A stretch of DNA of 64,000 bases from Protula sp. h YS-2021 (Eukaryota; Annelida; Polychaeta; Sabellida; Serpulidae): the NCBI GenBank assembly GCA_949752745.1, contig OX457027.1:78113214-78177213 (forward strand), given 5' to 3'. Made by a program: the position numbers and the translations under genes. Positions 1 through 55,915 of the stretch are shown piece by piece. How positions within the stretch are numbered: the stretch's first letter is position 1; each line of letters starts with the position of its first letter. The notes under the pieces are model-generated. The model searched no databases. It worked only from the letters and a program-made list of their open reading frames with translations, and had not been told where the DNA came from.

Positions 1-1841
1 CTTTCATTAAAGATTGTTTGTTTGTTCATTTGGTGTTTAACGCCCCGTTCACCAACTACCATGTGTATACTGGGACGCACTTGCCAAAGGAACAAGCTGG
101 ATAAAAAGAAGAATGAATAGTAAAAGAGGAATTATAAAAAACGAAATTCTGATTAGGCACCTCTTACGCCATGCACAGAACAGCAAGCAGTGGGTGTATT
201 CTCAAGATTCCCCGCAACCCACAGGGGGATTTATTAAAGAATTTACAGCAGTCACAGTTGCTATGGAGTCAAAAATCTAGAATATATCTATCAGATTTCA
301 ATTAAAATCTCAAACACACAAATTTACAGCATAAACAATTTATTCTTAATTTACAATAAAAAATACCTGGACAAAATTTTTGTTCAACATAAATTACATT
401 TTTTATTTATTTAAACCTGTTATTCGGCATCTCCTTTCAGTTTTCTTTTTCTATTCTTATTTTTCTTTTTTTAGTTTTATTTTTCTTTTTTTTTCCTTTT
501 TTAACTTTTTTCTTTTTTTATTTTATTCTTTTTTTACTTTTCTTTTTTTTTTTGTTTTTTTTTTTTTTTTGTATTTTTTCTATTTTCTTGTTTTTCTCTT
601 TTCATTTTCTTCTTTTTCTTTTTTTTCTATTTTTTTTTCTTTCTATCTTCTTTTTTATTCTTATTGTTTTTGTCCTTTCTAAGTATTCTTCAGACGAACA
701 TGTAAACTTTTATGTGTTGAAATTGTAAAATTTATGTTTAGTCTTTACAATATTGGGCTTTTATATACAGATTCCAAATGCTCAAATCGCTTTGTATAAA
801 ACTGCGAACACAGATCACAATGACTTTTTATTTCCACAAAAGAAGTTTCTTCAGCGTGCACATACAATGATTCACTCAAGTACATTGCCAACTACTGCAG
901 CCATTCAAGACGCTTGACAACAATCCACAACTTACACTCTACTTCTAATCATTTTTTGAATTATTGGATATGGGCATTGGTCCCCATGGACTTGTCTGGT
1001 TACTGAGGAGTATATAACCTAACATATAAGGAATGCAAAATTTGAGCCGCGAGCTGGGCTTCAGCTTTCGACCTCTCGTATTCAAAGCGAACAACATATC
1101 ACTGTGCCATTGCTTTACTTTTAATATAAACATCCAGAATTCTTTACAGTGAGACTTAAACTAGCAGCAACAAGGTTCATAACACGATTTTACAAATCAT
1201 CCATTTCTATTAATTCGACGTGCTTATACAATGTTTCTGATTGCAAGTGCCCTTTATTAACAAACAACACACACTAACAGACTGCAACAGCCTCATTCTA
1301 CATTTCTATAGTTAGCACTATACAACTGTGAGTACTTCATCGAAATAGAAATTGTACCAGCACATCGAGCTCCATTGAGTTATTGCCTTTCATTAAAGAT
1401 TGTTTGTTCGTTCATTTGGTGTTTAACGCCCCGTTCACCAACTACCATGTGTATACTTGGACGCACTTGCCAAAGGAACAATTTGGATAAAAAGAAGAAT
1501 GAATAGTAAAAGAGGAATTAGAAAAAAACGAAATTCTGATTGGGCACCTCTTACGCCATGCACAGAACAGCAAGCAGTGGGTGTATTCTCAAGATTCCCC
1601 GCAACCCACAGGGGGATTTATTAAAGAATTTACAGCAGTTACAGGTGCTATCGAGTCAAAACATCTAGAATATATCTATCAGATTTCAATTAAAATCTCA
1701 AATACACATCTTCACAGCATAAACAATTTATTCTTAATTTACAATAAAAATACCTGGACAACATTTGTGTTCAACATCAATTACATTTTTTATTTATTTA
1801 AACCTCTTATTCGGCATCTCCTTTTAGTTTTCTTTTTCTAT

Positions 1842-1878
<37 letters not shown>

Positions 1879-4800
1879 CTTTTTTTTTTTTTTTTACTTT
1901 TTTCCTTTTTTTTTTGCTTTTTTCTTTTTTTATTCTTTTTTTACTTTTTTCTGTTCTTTTTTTCTTTTGTATTTTTTCTTCTTTCTTGTTTTTCTCTTCA
2001 TTTTCTTCTTTTTCTTTTTTCATTTTTTTTTCTTCTTTTTTATTCTCATTGTTTTTGTCCTTTGTAAGTATTTTTCAGACGAACATGTAAACTTTTATGT
2101 GTTGAAATTGTAATATTTATGTTTAGTCATTACAATATTGAGCTTTTATATAATGATTCCAAATGCTCAAATCGCTTTGTAAAAAACTGCGAACACAGAT
2201 CACAATAACTTTTTATTTCAAAAAAAAAAAGTTTCTTCAGTGTGCACATGCAATGATTCACTTTAGTACATTGCCAGCTACTGCAGCCATTCAAGACGCT
2301 TGACAACAATCCACAACTTACACACAACTTCTAATCATTTATTGAATTATTGGATATTGGCACTGGTCCCCATGGACTTGTCTGGTTACTGAGGAGTATA
2401 TCACCTAGCTATATAAGGAATGCAAATTTTGCGCTGCCAGCTGGGCTTCAGCTTTGGACCTCTCGTATTCCAAGCGAACAATATATCACTGTGCCATTGC
2501 TTCACTTTAATATAAACATCCAGGATTCTTTACAGCGAGACTTTAACTAGCAGCAACAAGGTTCATAACACGATTTTACAAATCATCCATTTCTATTAAT
2601 TCGACGTGCTTATACAATGTTTCTGATTGCAAGTGCCCTTTATTAACAAACAACACACACTAACAGACTGCAACAGCCTCATTCTACATTTCTATAGTTA
2701 GCACTATATATCTGTAAGTACTTCATCGAAATAGAAAACTGTATCAGCACATCGAGCTCCATGGAGTTATTGCCTTTCATTAAAGATTGTTTGTTTATTT
2801 GGTATTTAACGTCCCGTTCACCATCTATCATGGGTATGGGACGCACTTGCCAAAGGAACAAGTTGGAGAAAAAGAAGGAAGAATGAAGAAATAGTAAAAG
2901 AGGAGTTAGAAAGAACGAAATTCCGATTAAGCGCCTCTTACTCCATGTACGGAACAGAAAGCAGTGTCCGTATTCTCAAGATTCCCTGCAACCCACAGGG
3001 GGATTTATTAAAGACTTTACAGCAGTTACAGGTGCTATCGAGTCAAAAATCTAGAATATATCTATCAGATTTCAATTAAAATCTCAAATACACACATTGA
3101 CAGCATAAACAATTTAATCTTAATTTACAATAAAAATACCTGGACAACATTTGTGTTCAACATAAATTACATTTTTTATTTATTTAAACCTCTTATTCGG
3201 CATCTCCTTTCAGTTTTCTTTTTCTATTCTTTTTTTTTTCTTTTTTTTTATTTTTCTTTTTTATTTTTTTTACTTTTTTCTTTTTTTATTTTATTCTTTT
3301 TTTTTACTTTTCTTTTTTTTATATTTTTTTATTCTTCTTTTTTTATTTTTTTTTATTTTTATCTTTTTTTATTCTTTTTTATACTTTTTCTTGTTTTTTT
3401 TCTTTTGTATTTTTTCTTTCTTCTTGTTTTTCTCTTTTTATTTTCTTCTTTTTCTTTTTTCTTTCTTTTTCTTTTTATTCTCGTTGTTTTTCTCCTTTCT
3501 TAGTATTCTTTAGACGAACATGTAAACTTTTATGTGTTGAAATTGTAAAATTTATGTTTAGTCATTACAATATTGGGCTTTTATATAGAAATTCCAAATG
3601 CTCAAATCGCTTTGTATAAAACTGCGAACAGATATCACAATAACCCATTATTTCAACAAAAGAACTTTCTTCAGCGCACATACAATGATTCACTCAAGTA
3701 CATTGCCAGCTACTGCAGCCATTCAAGACGGTTGACAACAATCCACAACTTACACTCTTCTTCTAATCATTTATAGAATTATCGGATATGGGCAGTGGTC
3801 CCCACGGACTTGTCTGGTTACTGAGGAGTATATAACCTAACATATAAGGAATGCAAATTTTGCGCCGCGAGCTGGGCTTCAGCTTTCGACCTCTCGTATT
3901 CAAAGCGAACAACAAATCACTGTGCCATTGCTTCACTTTTAATATAAACATCCAGGATTTTTTACAGTGAGACTCTAACTAGCAGCAACAAGGTTCACAA
4001 CACGATTTTACAAATCATCAATTTCTATTAATTCGACGTGCTTATACAATGTTTCTGATTGCAAGTGCCCTTTATTAACAAACAACACACACTAACAGAC
4101 TGCAACAGCCTCATTCTACATTTCTATAGTTAGCACTATATATCTGTAAGTACTTCATCGAAATAGAAAACTGTATAAGCACATCGAGCTCCATGGAGTT
4201 ATTGCCTTTCATTAAAGATTGTTTGTTTGTTCATTTGGTGTTTAACGCCCCGTTCACCAACTACCATGTGTATACCTGGACGCACTTGCCAAAGGAACAA
4301 GTTGGATAAAAAGAAGAATGAATAGTAAAAGAGGAATTAAGAAAAAACGAAATTCTGATTAGGCACCTCTTACCACATGCACAGAACAGCAAGCAGTGGG
4401 TGTATTCTCAAGGTTCCCCGCAACTCACAGGGGGATTTATTAAAGAATTTACAGCAGTTACAGGTGCTATCGAGTCAAACATCTAGAATATATCTATCAG
4501 ATTTCAATTACAATCTCAAACACACACATTCACAGCATAAACAATTTATTCTTAATTTACAATAAAAATACCTGGACAACATTTGTGTTCAACATAAATT
4601 ACATTTTTTATTTATTTAAACCTCTTATTCGGCATCTCCTTTCAGTTTTCTTTTTCTATTCTTTTTTTTTCTTTTTTTTATTTTTCTTTTTTATTTTTTT
4701 TACTTTTTTATTTTTTTATTTTATTCTTTTTTTTTTTTACTTTTCTTTTTTAATATTTTTTTCTTCTTCTTTTTTTTCTTTTGTATTTTTTCTTTTTTCT

Positions 4801-6042
4801 TGTTTTTCTCTTTTTATTTTCTTCTTTTTCTTTTTTCTTTCTTTTTCTTTTTTATTCTCATTGTTTTTCTCCTTTCTAAGTATTTTTTAGACGAACATGT
4901 AAACTTTTATGTGTTGAAATTGTAAAATTTATGTTTAGTCATTACAATATTGGGCTTTTATATAGAGATTCCAAATGCTCAAATCGCTTTGTATAAAACT
5001 GCGAACAGAGATCACAATAACCCATTATTTCAACAAAAGAAGTTTCTTCAGCGCACATACAATGATTCACTCAAGTACATAGCCAGCTACTGCTGCCATT
5101 CAAGACGCTTGACAACAATCCACAACTTACACGCTACTTTTAATCAGTTATAGAATTATTGGATATGGGCAGTGGTCCCCATGGACTTGTCTGGTTACTG
5201 AGGAGTATATAACCTAACATATAAGGAATGCAAAATTTGAGCCCCGAGCTGCCAGGCTTCAACTTTGGACCTCTCGTATTCAAAGCGAACAACAGATCAC
5301 TGTGCCATTGCTTCACTTTAATATAAATTTCCAGGATTTTTTACAGCGAGACTTTAACTAGCAGCAACAAGGTTTACAACACGTTTTTACAAATCAAATA
5401 TTTCTATTAATTCGACGTGCTTATACAATGTTTCTGATTGCCCTTTATTAACAAACAACACACACTAACAGACTGCAACAGCCTCATTCTACATTTCTAT
5501 AGTTAGCATTATATATCTGTAAGTACTTCATCGAAATAGAAAATTGTATAAGCACATCGAGCTCCATGGAGTTATTGCCTTTCTTTAAAGATTGTTTATT
5601 TGGTGTTTAACGTCCCGTTCACCAACTATCATGGATATATTGGGACGCACTTGCCAAAGGGACAAGTTGGAGAAAATGAAGGAAGAATGTATAGTAGTAA
5701 AAGAGGAGTTAGAAAGAACGAAATTCCGATTAGGCGCCTCTTACGCCATGTACGGAACAGAAAGCAGTGGGCATATTCTCAAGATTCCCCGCAACCCACA
5801 GGGGGATTTATTAAAGAATTTACAGCAGTTACAGGTGCTATCGAGTCAAAAATCTAGAATATACCTATCAGATTTCAATTAAAATCTCAAATACACACAT
5901 TCACAGCATAAACAATTTAATCTTAACTTACAATAAAAATACCTGGACAACATTTGTTTTCAGCATAAATTACATTTCTTACTTATTTATTTACTTTAAT
6001 CCTATTTGGTGTCTTATTTTAGTTTTCTTTTTCTTTTCTTTT

Positions 6043-6080
<38 letters not shown>

Positions 6081-6245
6081 GTTTTTTTTTTTTGTTTTTT
6101 TTTGTTTTTTCTTTTCTATTTTTTTTTTCTCATTTTTTTTCTTTTTTTATTTGTTTATTTTTTATTTTTTGCTTTTCTTTTTTTGTTTGTTTTATTTTTC
6201 TTTTCTATTTTTTTTAATTTTGTTTTTCATTTTTTATACTCTTCT
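1..6245. repeat. Tandem array of ~1.39-kb units (about 4.5 copies)
   Basis: The same unit restarts with CTTTCATTAAAGATTG (last copy CTTTCTTTAAAGATTG) at 1, 1387, 2774, 4206 and 5579, giving periods of about 1386, 1387, 1432 and 1373 bp. Each unit has three parts: a roughly 300-bp block beginning with GTTTAACGYCCCGTTCACC, a 250-300 bp T-rich polypyrimidine tract of variable length, and a roughly 750-bp block with a TATATAACC/TATATCACC motif. The fifth copy breaks off after its T-rich tract near 6245. Phe-rich and Lys-rich open frames inside it are products of the T tract and are not genes. The first block recurs alone at 7503, so the unit includes a dispersed element. The GTTTAACG block resembles a type of repeat I associate with molluscs, but that is from memory. 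Confidence 0.9.
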
Positions 6246-7134
6246 TCTTCTTATTGTACAATTATATACCTATATCGTGTTCTATATGTGTGAGTACTTT
6301 ATCAAAATTATAAGAATATTATTATGACCATGGAGCCATTCCCTCTTATTAAAGAACGGGTAGCTATTACACTTGTTATGCCCATAAATATTGGTAATAA
6401 AGATATGAGATTTAAATTGAACGCCTCAAAAGACACCTTCAGAGTTATAACTGTGTGCTGTGTCATCATCAGCGAAATAAACTTCACATATGTTCATGTT
6501 AAGTGCAGTCTCTGACACATAAATATTCCACAATATTCCATAAAATAGCGTATAATAACTTCACTATTTGGGATGGTGATGGAAATCATAGCTTTACACT
6601 GGTAGCTTTTAAGGATCCGAGAATCACAGTTAAATAATATTGCTATAATATCTCCAAGCCCAAATGTTGAACTCACATATTCAGAGATACCGTGTGGCAT
6701 ACAGAGAAGTGCTTATTGTGAGTGTCACTACAGCAATTATACTACATATCACTAGTACCAGCCAAAACAGCGCTTCACTGTGAAACTTGTATAAAGTTGG
6801 TCAGTTAACTCATACCAAATCTTACAGAATAAGGATTCCCTTAGATAACAGGTATCTGAAACAAGGTATAATGTGGCATTTACAGTAAACCATGTAGTTT
6901 TCATGAAAGTAAAAGCAAAATCTGTTGTTGCTATGCCAACAGTGATTTATGGTTTATTATGTCATCCACAGCAAATACGTGGCTGAGTTTCACTCTGGAT
7001 AAAAAAGATGGTTTTTCAAGCGGGGAGTGTTGGATTTTATGACACGCTTGGTGAAATTTGTATTCGTGCCATCTATTGCGACAGCTCTGATTGTGGTGTC
7101 ATTCACAGATAAATGTGCAATTATTGGTCTCCTC
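6246..7134. other. Non-coding stretch, nothing recognised
   Basis: AT-rich sequence without convincing splice-site-flanked coding segments. Two 60-70 codon open frames (6324-6515 plus, 6494-6700 minus) show no family motif and no LRR pattern. It was searched on the minus strand for a continuation of the LRR gene and none was found. Confidence 0.5.
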
Positions 7135-7500
7135 GATGGTCACTTAACCTTTGTATTTAGTAGTGACTTTTGATGTTTAGTCACCCCTGTGGTTATAACC
7201 GACCTTTGTAATAATTAATAAACTTTGTAGTTAGAAGTGACTTTTTAAGTTACTGGCGACTTTTGTCATTATTTAGTGACTCCTGTGGTGATAAATGGCC
7301 TCTGTGGTTATTAATAACCTTTGTAGTTATTAGTGACCTCTGTGGTTATTAGCCACTAAGCATTTTTCATGTTGAATAAATATGTGGATTTTTTTTGTAA
7401 TTCATGGTAAATTTCTTAATATCGACACATTTTGTTAATTGTTACTAAAACCGACTGTGGTTATTGATTGTGGTTATTATGACAAAGGAAACTGTGGTGA
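7135..7500. repeat. Degenerate tandem repeat of a GTGGTTATTAGTGACC-like motif
   Basis: Variants of 'CTTTGTAGTTATTAGTGAC' and 'CTGTGGTTATTA' recur about every 25-40 bp through this stretch, with much divergence. The pattern resembles the sub-terminal motif arrays seen elsewhere in this window, but no inverted partner was seen. Confidence 0.55.
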
Positions 7501-7502
7501 TT

Positions 7503-7725
7503 ATGCCAATTTTTGTTTGTTTGTTTGTTTTGTGTTTAACGTCCCGTTCACCAACTAGGATGGGTATATTAGGACGCACTTGCTAAAGAAACAAGTAGGG
7601 GAAAAGAAGGAAGAATGAAGAAATAGTAAAAGAAGAGTTAGAAAGAAAGAGATACGTCATGCACGGAAAAGAACGCAGTGGGTGTATTCTTAAGATTCCT
7701 CCAGACCACAGGGGAAGCCAATTTT
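7503..7725 (+). repeat. Solo copy of the first block of the 1.39-kb unit
   Basis: From GTTTAACGTCCCGTTCACC to the CCACAGGGG motif this matches the first roughly 215 bp of the left-hand array units, but lacks the T-rich tract and the third block. It shows that this block can exist as an independent dispersed element. Confidence 0.8.
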
Positions 7726-8410
7726 AGTTCAATGTGTAGTTATTTCGTTTTCTGGGTTATTACAGCATTCTTAATGAAATCTGTTGTTACTTTGTACATA
7801 TTCAGAATGAACTCTGGTCATTTCAAAACTCCCAGCGAGTGAAATCTGTGACTTTTAAAATCCGAACTCAATGGGATTATAGTTACGTTTATGCCGGTCA
7901 CAATATACACATGATGACAAAAAATCTGAAGACGCTGTTGTATCTGACTCCAACTATATAATGCGAGTTAAACTTCTGCAAGGAAAATATGAAATTTGAG
8001 TTTCAGTGACATCACGCTTTATATGCAGACGCACGTGTTGTGTGTTGTGTGTTGTTTTGATTTTTTTTTTGGGGGGGGGGGGGACAATCCCTCCGCGATT
8101 TGCATGCACTGCTAAAACACGAGACAATGCTGGTTCTAACAGTCTTGTAATCAGGACACAAAGTGTCTCAGATCTGGAGCAACAAGTGACCAGCCTATTT
8201 ACGTGTTGCGAATGTGTGGCATGGTCAATACATGCTGATTCGCGTGCTAGAACTTACCAGAAATATGCTTCGTAAGAGGCTGCAAGATCTTCCGTTCATG
8301 GACCATAAGAAGCTTAAATATTTGACCTTCGTGTGACGTTGCTATTCTGGTCAAGGTCAACTAAAGTTCTAATTCTTTGCATAAATCAAAGGTCGGCCAT
8401 TGCATGTGCC
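7726..8410. other. Non-coding stretch with TGTGTTGTGT and poly-G run
   Basis: No gene recognised. It contains a short GTGTTGTGTGTTGT stretch followed by a T run and a G run near 8037-8083. The 89-codon plus-strand frame here crosses the homopolymers and has no recognisable domain. Confidence 0.5.
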
Positions 8411-8805
8411 AGAACATGAAGGACTGACAGACGGACAGAACGTGAAGGACGGACAGACGGACAGAACATGAAGGACTGACAGACGGACAGAACATGAAGG
8501 ACGGACAGACGGACAGAACATGAAGGACTGACAGACGGATAAACCGTGAAGGACTGACAGACGGACAGAACGTGAAGGACTGACAGACGGACAGAACATG
8601 AAGGACTGACAGACGGACAGAACATGAAGGACTGACAGACGGACAGAACGTGAAGGACTGACAGACGGACAGAACGTGAAGGACGGACAGACGGACAGAA
8701 CATGAAGGACGGACGGACGGACAGAACGTGAAGGACGGACAGACGGACAGAACGTGAAGGACTGACAGACGACAGAACGTGAAGGACTGACAGACGGACA
8801 GAACA
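8411..8805. repeat. 26-bp minisatellite, about 15 copies
   Basis: Units of about 26 bp, GAAC(A/G)TGAAGGAC(T/G)G plus ACAGACGGACA, repeat head to tail. All three minus-strand frames stay open for about 150 codons because the unit lacks stops. The ACAGACGGACA part equals the microsatellite tail of the pearl-like elements elsewhere in the window, so this looks like a long expansion of such a tail. Confidence 0.92.
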
Positions 8806-9204
8806 GCATACGTCCTCACTTAGTGGAAGACAAACAGCCGACAACTTGAATTTTACTCAAATAAACTTTCAGGTAAAAGCTAGTATGATGCGGCTTCCAG
8901 ACAAAATGAAGTAAAGTTCGCTGAAAAAAATATTAAGCAATTTCACTGTTTTGCCTTAAACTTCTGTTTAAACAGATAAGCTTTGGAATGACAGTTTATG
9001 AAAAATGTACAGAGCAATCCTCAACTTATTTTTTAACAAATTCATGAAACTCAATGCGAAAAAAAATCGTTATATTGGTAAATATTGGTTAATAACAGCA
9101 AACAATATAGGTGTATAAACAACACACAACAATCACGGAAAACGAAGGTGTTAAACAACAATAACAATACGCAACATGATTCATGCAAGCAAAACAAAAC
9201 AAAA
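8806..9204. other. Non-coding stretch, nothing recognised
   Basis: AT-rich sequence with A-rich runs (for example AAACAAAACAAAAACC near 9190). No coding, RNA-gene or repeat structure recognised. Confidence 0.45.
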
Positions 9205-10800
9205 ACCAAACAAGGATGTCCAGGGACATTGTGACCAGCCGAGATCTAGTAATTCACCTAATTTTTTAAATGCCCCCATCCCTTATGGACCTTATGGCCG
9301 AGGACCAAATTGTGGGAGATGAAGTATTTCGAAAATTTGCTATCGGTAAATTAAAAAATGGCCCCCATCTAACCAATTTTTTGCGGATCCTCAAAAAAAG
9401 CAATTTTCTAAGAGAGGCCTATCTACATAACAATCGTACAAAATTGGAAAGGAATCCCATCCAAACTGTGGATAAAAAATTGTTCTGAAAATTGGAAGTC
9501 ATTTGATCAAAACTTGCCCCCATCTAGCCAATTTTTGGCGGATCCCCCCCAAAAAAAATAAATTTTTCAACAGAAGCCTATTTAAAGAACATTCGTACGA
9601 AATTAAAGAAAATCTTATCAAAGTTGTGGGAGAAGAAGCATTTTGACAACTGGCAACCATAAAATTAAAAATGCCCACATTTGGCCAATTAAGCTTCTGT
9701 TGAAAAATTTTTTTCAACAGAAGCTTATCTAAAGAAGATTTTACAAAATTTAAACAGAATTGGATCAATATTGTGGGAGAAAGAGCATCTTGAAAATTGG
9801 TAACCATGAAATTATAAATTTGGCCAATTTTTGGCAGATCGCCAAAAACATTAAGTTTTCAAGAGGGAAACATCACGAGAACAAAGGTACAAAACTTGAA
9901 ATCCAAATTGTGGGAGATAAAATGATTTGAAAATTCGCTATCAGTAAATTAAGAAATGTTCCATCTAACCAATTTTTGGTAAAAGAGGTCCAAATTAGAG
10001 AACAATCGTGCAAAATTGGAAAGGAATCTCATCCAAATTGTGGGAAAAGAAGCATTTTCAAAATTGTAAGCTAATAAATTGAAAAATGCCCCCATTTGGT
10101 CAATTTTTAACTGATCGCCAAAAAATTAGCTTTTTAAGAGAGGCCTACGTAAAGAACATTCGTACGAAATTTAAAGAAAATCTTATCAAAATTGTGGGAG
10201 AAGAAGCATAATGAATGCCCCCCCCCCCCCCCCCCTCCCCCATTTGGTCGATGGATCACCAAAAAAGTAATTTTTCAAGAGAGGCCTACCAATTATACAA
10301 AACTGGAAAGGAATTCATTCAAAACTGGGAAAAAAAGCATTTTGAAAATTAGACGCAAGAATTCTAAAATGACTCCCATTTAGCCAGTTTTTGGCGAAAC
10401 ACTAAAAAAGTAATTTTCAAGACAGGCCTACCTAGAAAATATTTACACAAAATTTACAGAAAATCTTATCAAAATTGTGGGAGAAGAAGCATTTTGAAAA
10501 TTTGCAAGCCGAAAAATTTAAAATGTCCCCCCGCCCCCACCCCCGATTTGGCCTGTCTTAAAAAATCCGCAAAAAAAAAAATTTTGCAAGACAGGCCTAC
10601 CCAGAGAACATTCGTACACAATATGAAAGGAATCCGATCAAAACTGAAGGAGAAAAAACATTTTAAGTAAAAGTTTACATACGTACACACGTCACACACA
10701 CGTACAGACGACGGATGGCCCTTTACTGATGTGGTCAGACCAGCCCAATGAAGTTGACTGGTATAAAAACTGACCGCAGGAAAAGTGAGAAACATTTAAA
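9205..10800 (+). repeat. Dispersed element with tandem ~140-200 bp core units (family A, copy 1)
   Basis: The element starts with GTCCAGGGACATTGTGACC and AGCCGAGATCTAGTAA. It then carries about eight diverged core units, each with the theme AATTGTGGGAGAAGAAGC, a stretch like CCCCCATTTGGCCAATTTTTG and a stretch like AAGAGAGGCCTACC. It ends near ACGTACAGACGACGGATGG. The same family occurs inverted at 26725-27590 and direct at 57064-59420. Open frames inside it are fragmentary and differ between units, so it is treated as non-coding. Confidence 0.8.
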
Positions 10801-11141
10801 TACCCTGAAATTTTGTACGTTTCTTCAGGACCATTTAAAAGTTTACAGCTGCTCATGTAATGAACACATCTATGAATTTTACACAGATTTCATATCTTTT
10901 AGTTTGTGGCTTGTGTAACAAAGGCAAAGCAAAACTACCAGCGCCAGAACTGAGTAGTTGAAAGCAAAATATGGCTCCACAACACGAAGACACACAGAGG
11001 GCGAAAAACTTGCACCCCCTCCCCCAACGTGGAAACCCCCGCTTCAGATATTTATTCCCCCATAACAACCACCTCTCGTTGTTCTAAAGCATGTAGGATG
11101 GCTTATCTTATGTGGATGTATCATAAAACAAAATAACTTAC
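10801..11141. other. Intron sequence downstream of exon 23; no terminal exon seen
   Basis: This lies directly 3' of the exon-23 donor on the minus strand. No acceptor followed by an LRR or a capping cysteine motif was found here or further left to position 1. Confidence 0.5.
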
Positions 11142-53903
<42,762 letters not shown>

Positions 53904-54915
53904 ATTCTCCTTCCTTCGCTAAACACTTTTTTATCTTCGTTAAAAGTTTTTTTTTATCTCGTGCCTATTATTCCAACAGGTGTACATTTATGCTCCTAAT
54001 ATTAAGCATCTTTTTTACAATATTTTCTAACATAAACAAAATGTATTGCTATGTTTCACGTCTTTTCTAAATGGACACTGCTTTTTCCCGCCGATTCACC
54101 GCAAGAAAACTGTTCACTCACTTGAGTGACATACGGGCAAAATAACCAGTAAAAAAATCCACTTTTTGTACTTTTTCTCGGGTCGTGTAAAAAATGTAGA
54201 ACTGTGAAATTATTCCTTTCAATTAAAGATTTGACGAAAACAAAATAAAACCTAAAAACGCAAACACTATTTTTTTATTCTAATGTACATTTATCCGCCT
54301 GTAAACAACTTAAAATCCCGACGTCACGGATTCCACTCAGTTAACACACATTGTTCTTCTAGCCTCGCGTCACAATGAGTGAGCTTTTGTCATTCTTTTC
54401 GGGGCAATCCCTTAATCCGCCCGCCCTGCATTCATGGCAAATCAGTGCGTTCTTTCAATGTGTTACAATTGACAATGCTTCGTTCACGGGCCTTTGACTT
54501 AATAAGGGGCACATTCACATAACGCTGCTTGCATTTTGAAAACAACACTGCGCAAAAATGCGCAAGAAAACCCAGAAACCCCAAAATGCTGGCAATTTCT
54601 CATTAAATATTTAATTCTTGCAGTTGGTTAAATGCTTACATAACAAAGAAAATCCATCTACGGGGTCAAACATACATCATTTACGCACGGGTGTTGAGGG
54701 TGAGTTGGTGGGGACAGGGGTGGGGGGGGAGAGAAATCTGGGTCTCTGCGTTCGCTAGTGTCATTTGTCAATGGATGACGTCACAAACTGTGCGTTTTTG
54801 ATTTGATATGATTCCGTAAAAATTCGGTTAAAAATTGGAAAATGTAGCGCTTATACTTAAAGGAGCTCTCTGAAGCCCTTCTCACACACGTGCCCTAAAA
54901 CCAGCATAACCGAGT
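53904..54915 (-). promoter_or_regulatory. Presumed 5' flank of the LRR gene
   Basis: About 1 kb directly upstream of the start codon. AT-rich, with a palindromic GACGTC site at 54320-54325 within CCCGACGTCACGG. No TATA box or initiator can be fixed by eye, so the transcription start is unknown. Confidence 0.35.
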
Positions 54916-55915
54916 TCATGGCGAGGTATGTGCGACGCGAAAGACCTCCACCCCCTCCCCGCTCATAGCGAGGTATGTGCGACGCGAAAGACCTCCTACC
55001 CCTCTCCCCGCTCATGGCGAGGTATGTGCGACACGAAAGACCTCCTACCCCTCTCCCCGCTCATGGCGAGATATGTGGGACGCGAAAGACCTCCGCCCCC
55101 TCCCCGCTCACAGCGAGGTATGTGCGACGCAGAAGACCGCCACTTCCCCCCCCCCCCCGCTCATGGCGAGGTATGTGCGACGCCAAAGACCTCCAACCCC
55201 CCCCCCCGCTCATGGCGAGGTATGTGCGACGCGAAAGACCTCCACCCCCTTCCCGCTCATAGCGAGGTATGTGCGACGCGAAAGACCTCCAACCCTCCCC
55301 GCTCATAGCGAGGTATGTGCGACGCGAAAGACCTCCACCCCCTCCCCGCTCATCGCGAGGTATGTGCGACGCGAAAGACCTCCACCCCCTCCCCGCTCAT
55401 GGCGAGGTATGTGCGACGCGAAAGACCTCCATCCCCTCCCCCCATAGCGAGGTATGTGCGACGTGAAAGACCTCTACGCCCTCCCCGCTCATGGCGAGGT
55501 ATGTGCGACGTGAAAGACCTCCAGCCCCTCCCCCTCATAGCGAGGTATGTGCGACGCGAAAGACCGCCATCCCCTCCCCCTCATAGCGACGTATGTGCGA
55601 CGTGAAAGACCTCCACCCCCTCCTCGCTCACGGCGAGGTATGTTGGATGTGAAAGACGTCCAACCCCTCCCCACTCATGGCGAGGTATGTGCGACGCGAA
55701 AGACCTCCACCCCTCTCCGCTGATGGCGAGGTATGTGCGGAGCGAAAGACCTCCACCCCCTTCCCGCTCATAGCGAGGTATGTGGGACGCGAAAGACCTC
55801 CAACCCCCCCCCCCCCCCCCGCTCATGGCGAGGTATGTGCGACGCGAAAGACCTCCAACCCCCCACCTCATGGCGAGGTATGTGCGACGCAAAAGACCTC
55901 CACCTTCCCTCACCA
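54916..55915. repeat. 47-bp C-rich minisatellite, about 21 copies, ~1 kb upstream of the LRR gene
   Basis: Unit is CTCATGGCGAGGTATGTGCG, then ACGCGAAAGACCTCCA and a C-rich tract of variable length. The 30-bp core is well conserved while the C tract varies from about 6 to 20. Frames on both strands stay open for 60-156 codons; these are not treated as genes. Confidence 0.94.

Noticed and set aside
1..6245. CRISPR-like or rDNA spacer array
   Set aside because: Unit length of 1.39 kb, T-rich tracts and dispersed solo blocks do not fit CRISPR, and no 5S or other rRNA sequence was seen in the unit.
8361..8844. Three overlapping minus-strand frames of about 150 codons
   Set aside because: All three frames of the 26-bp minisatellite are open at once, which is the mark of a stop-free repeat and not of coding.
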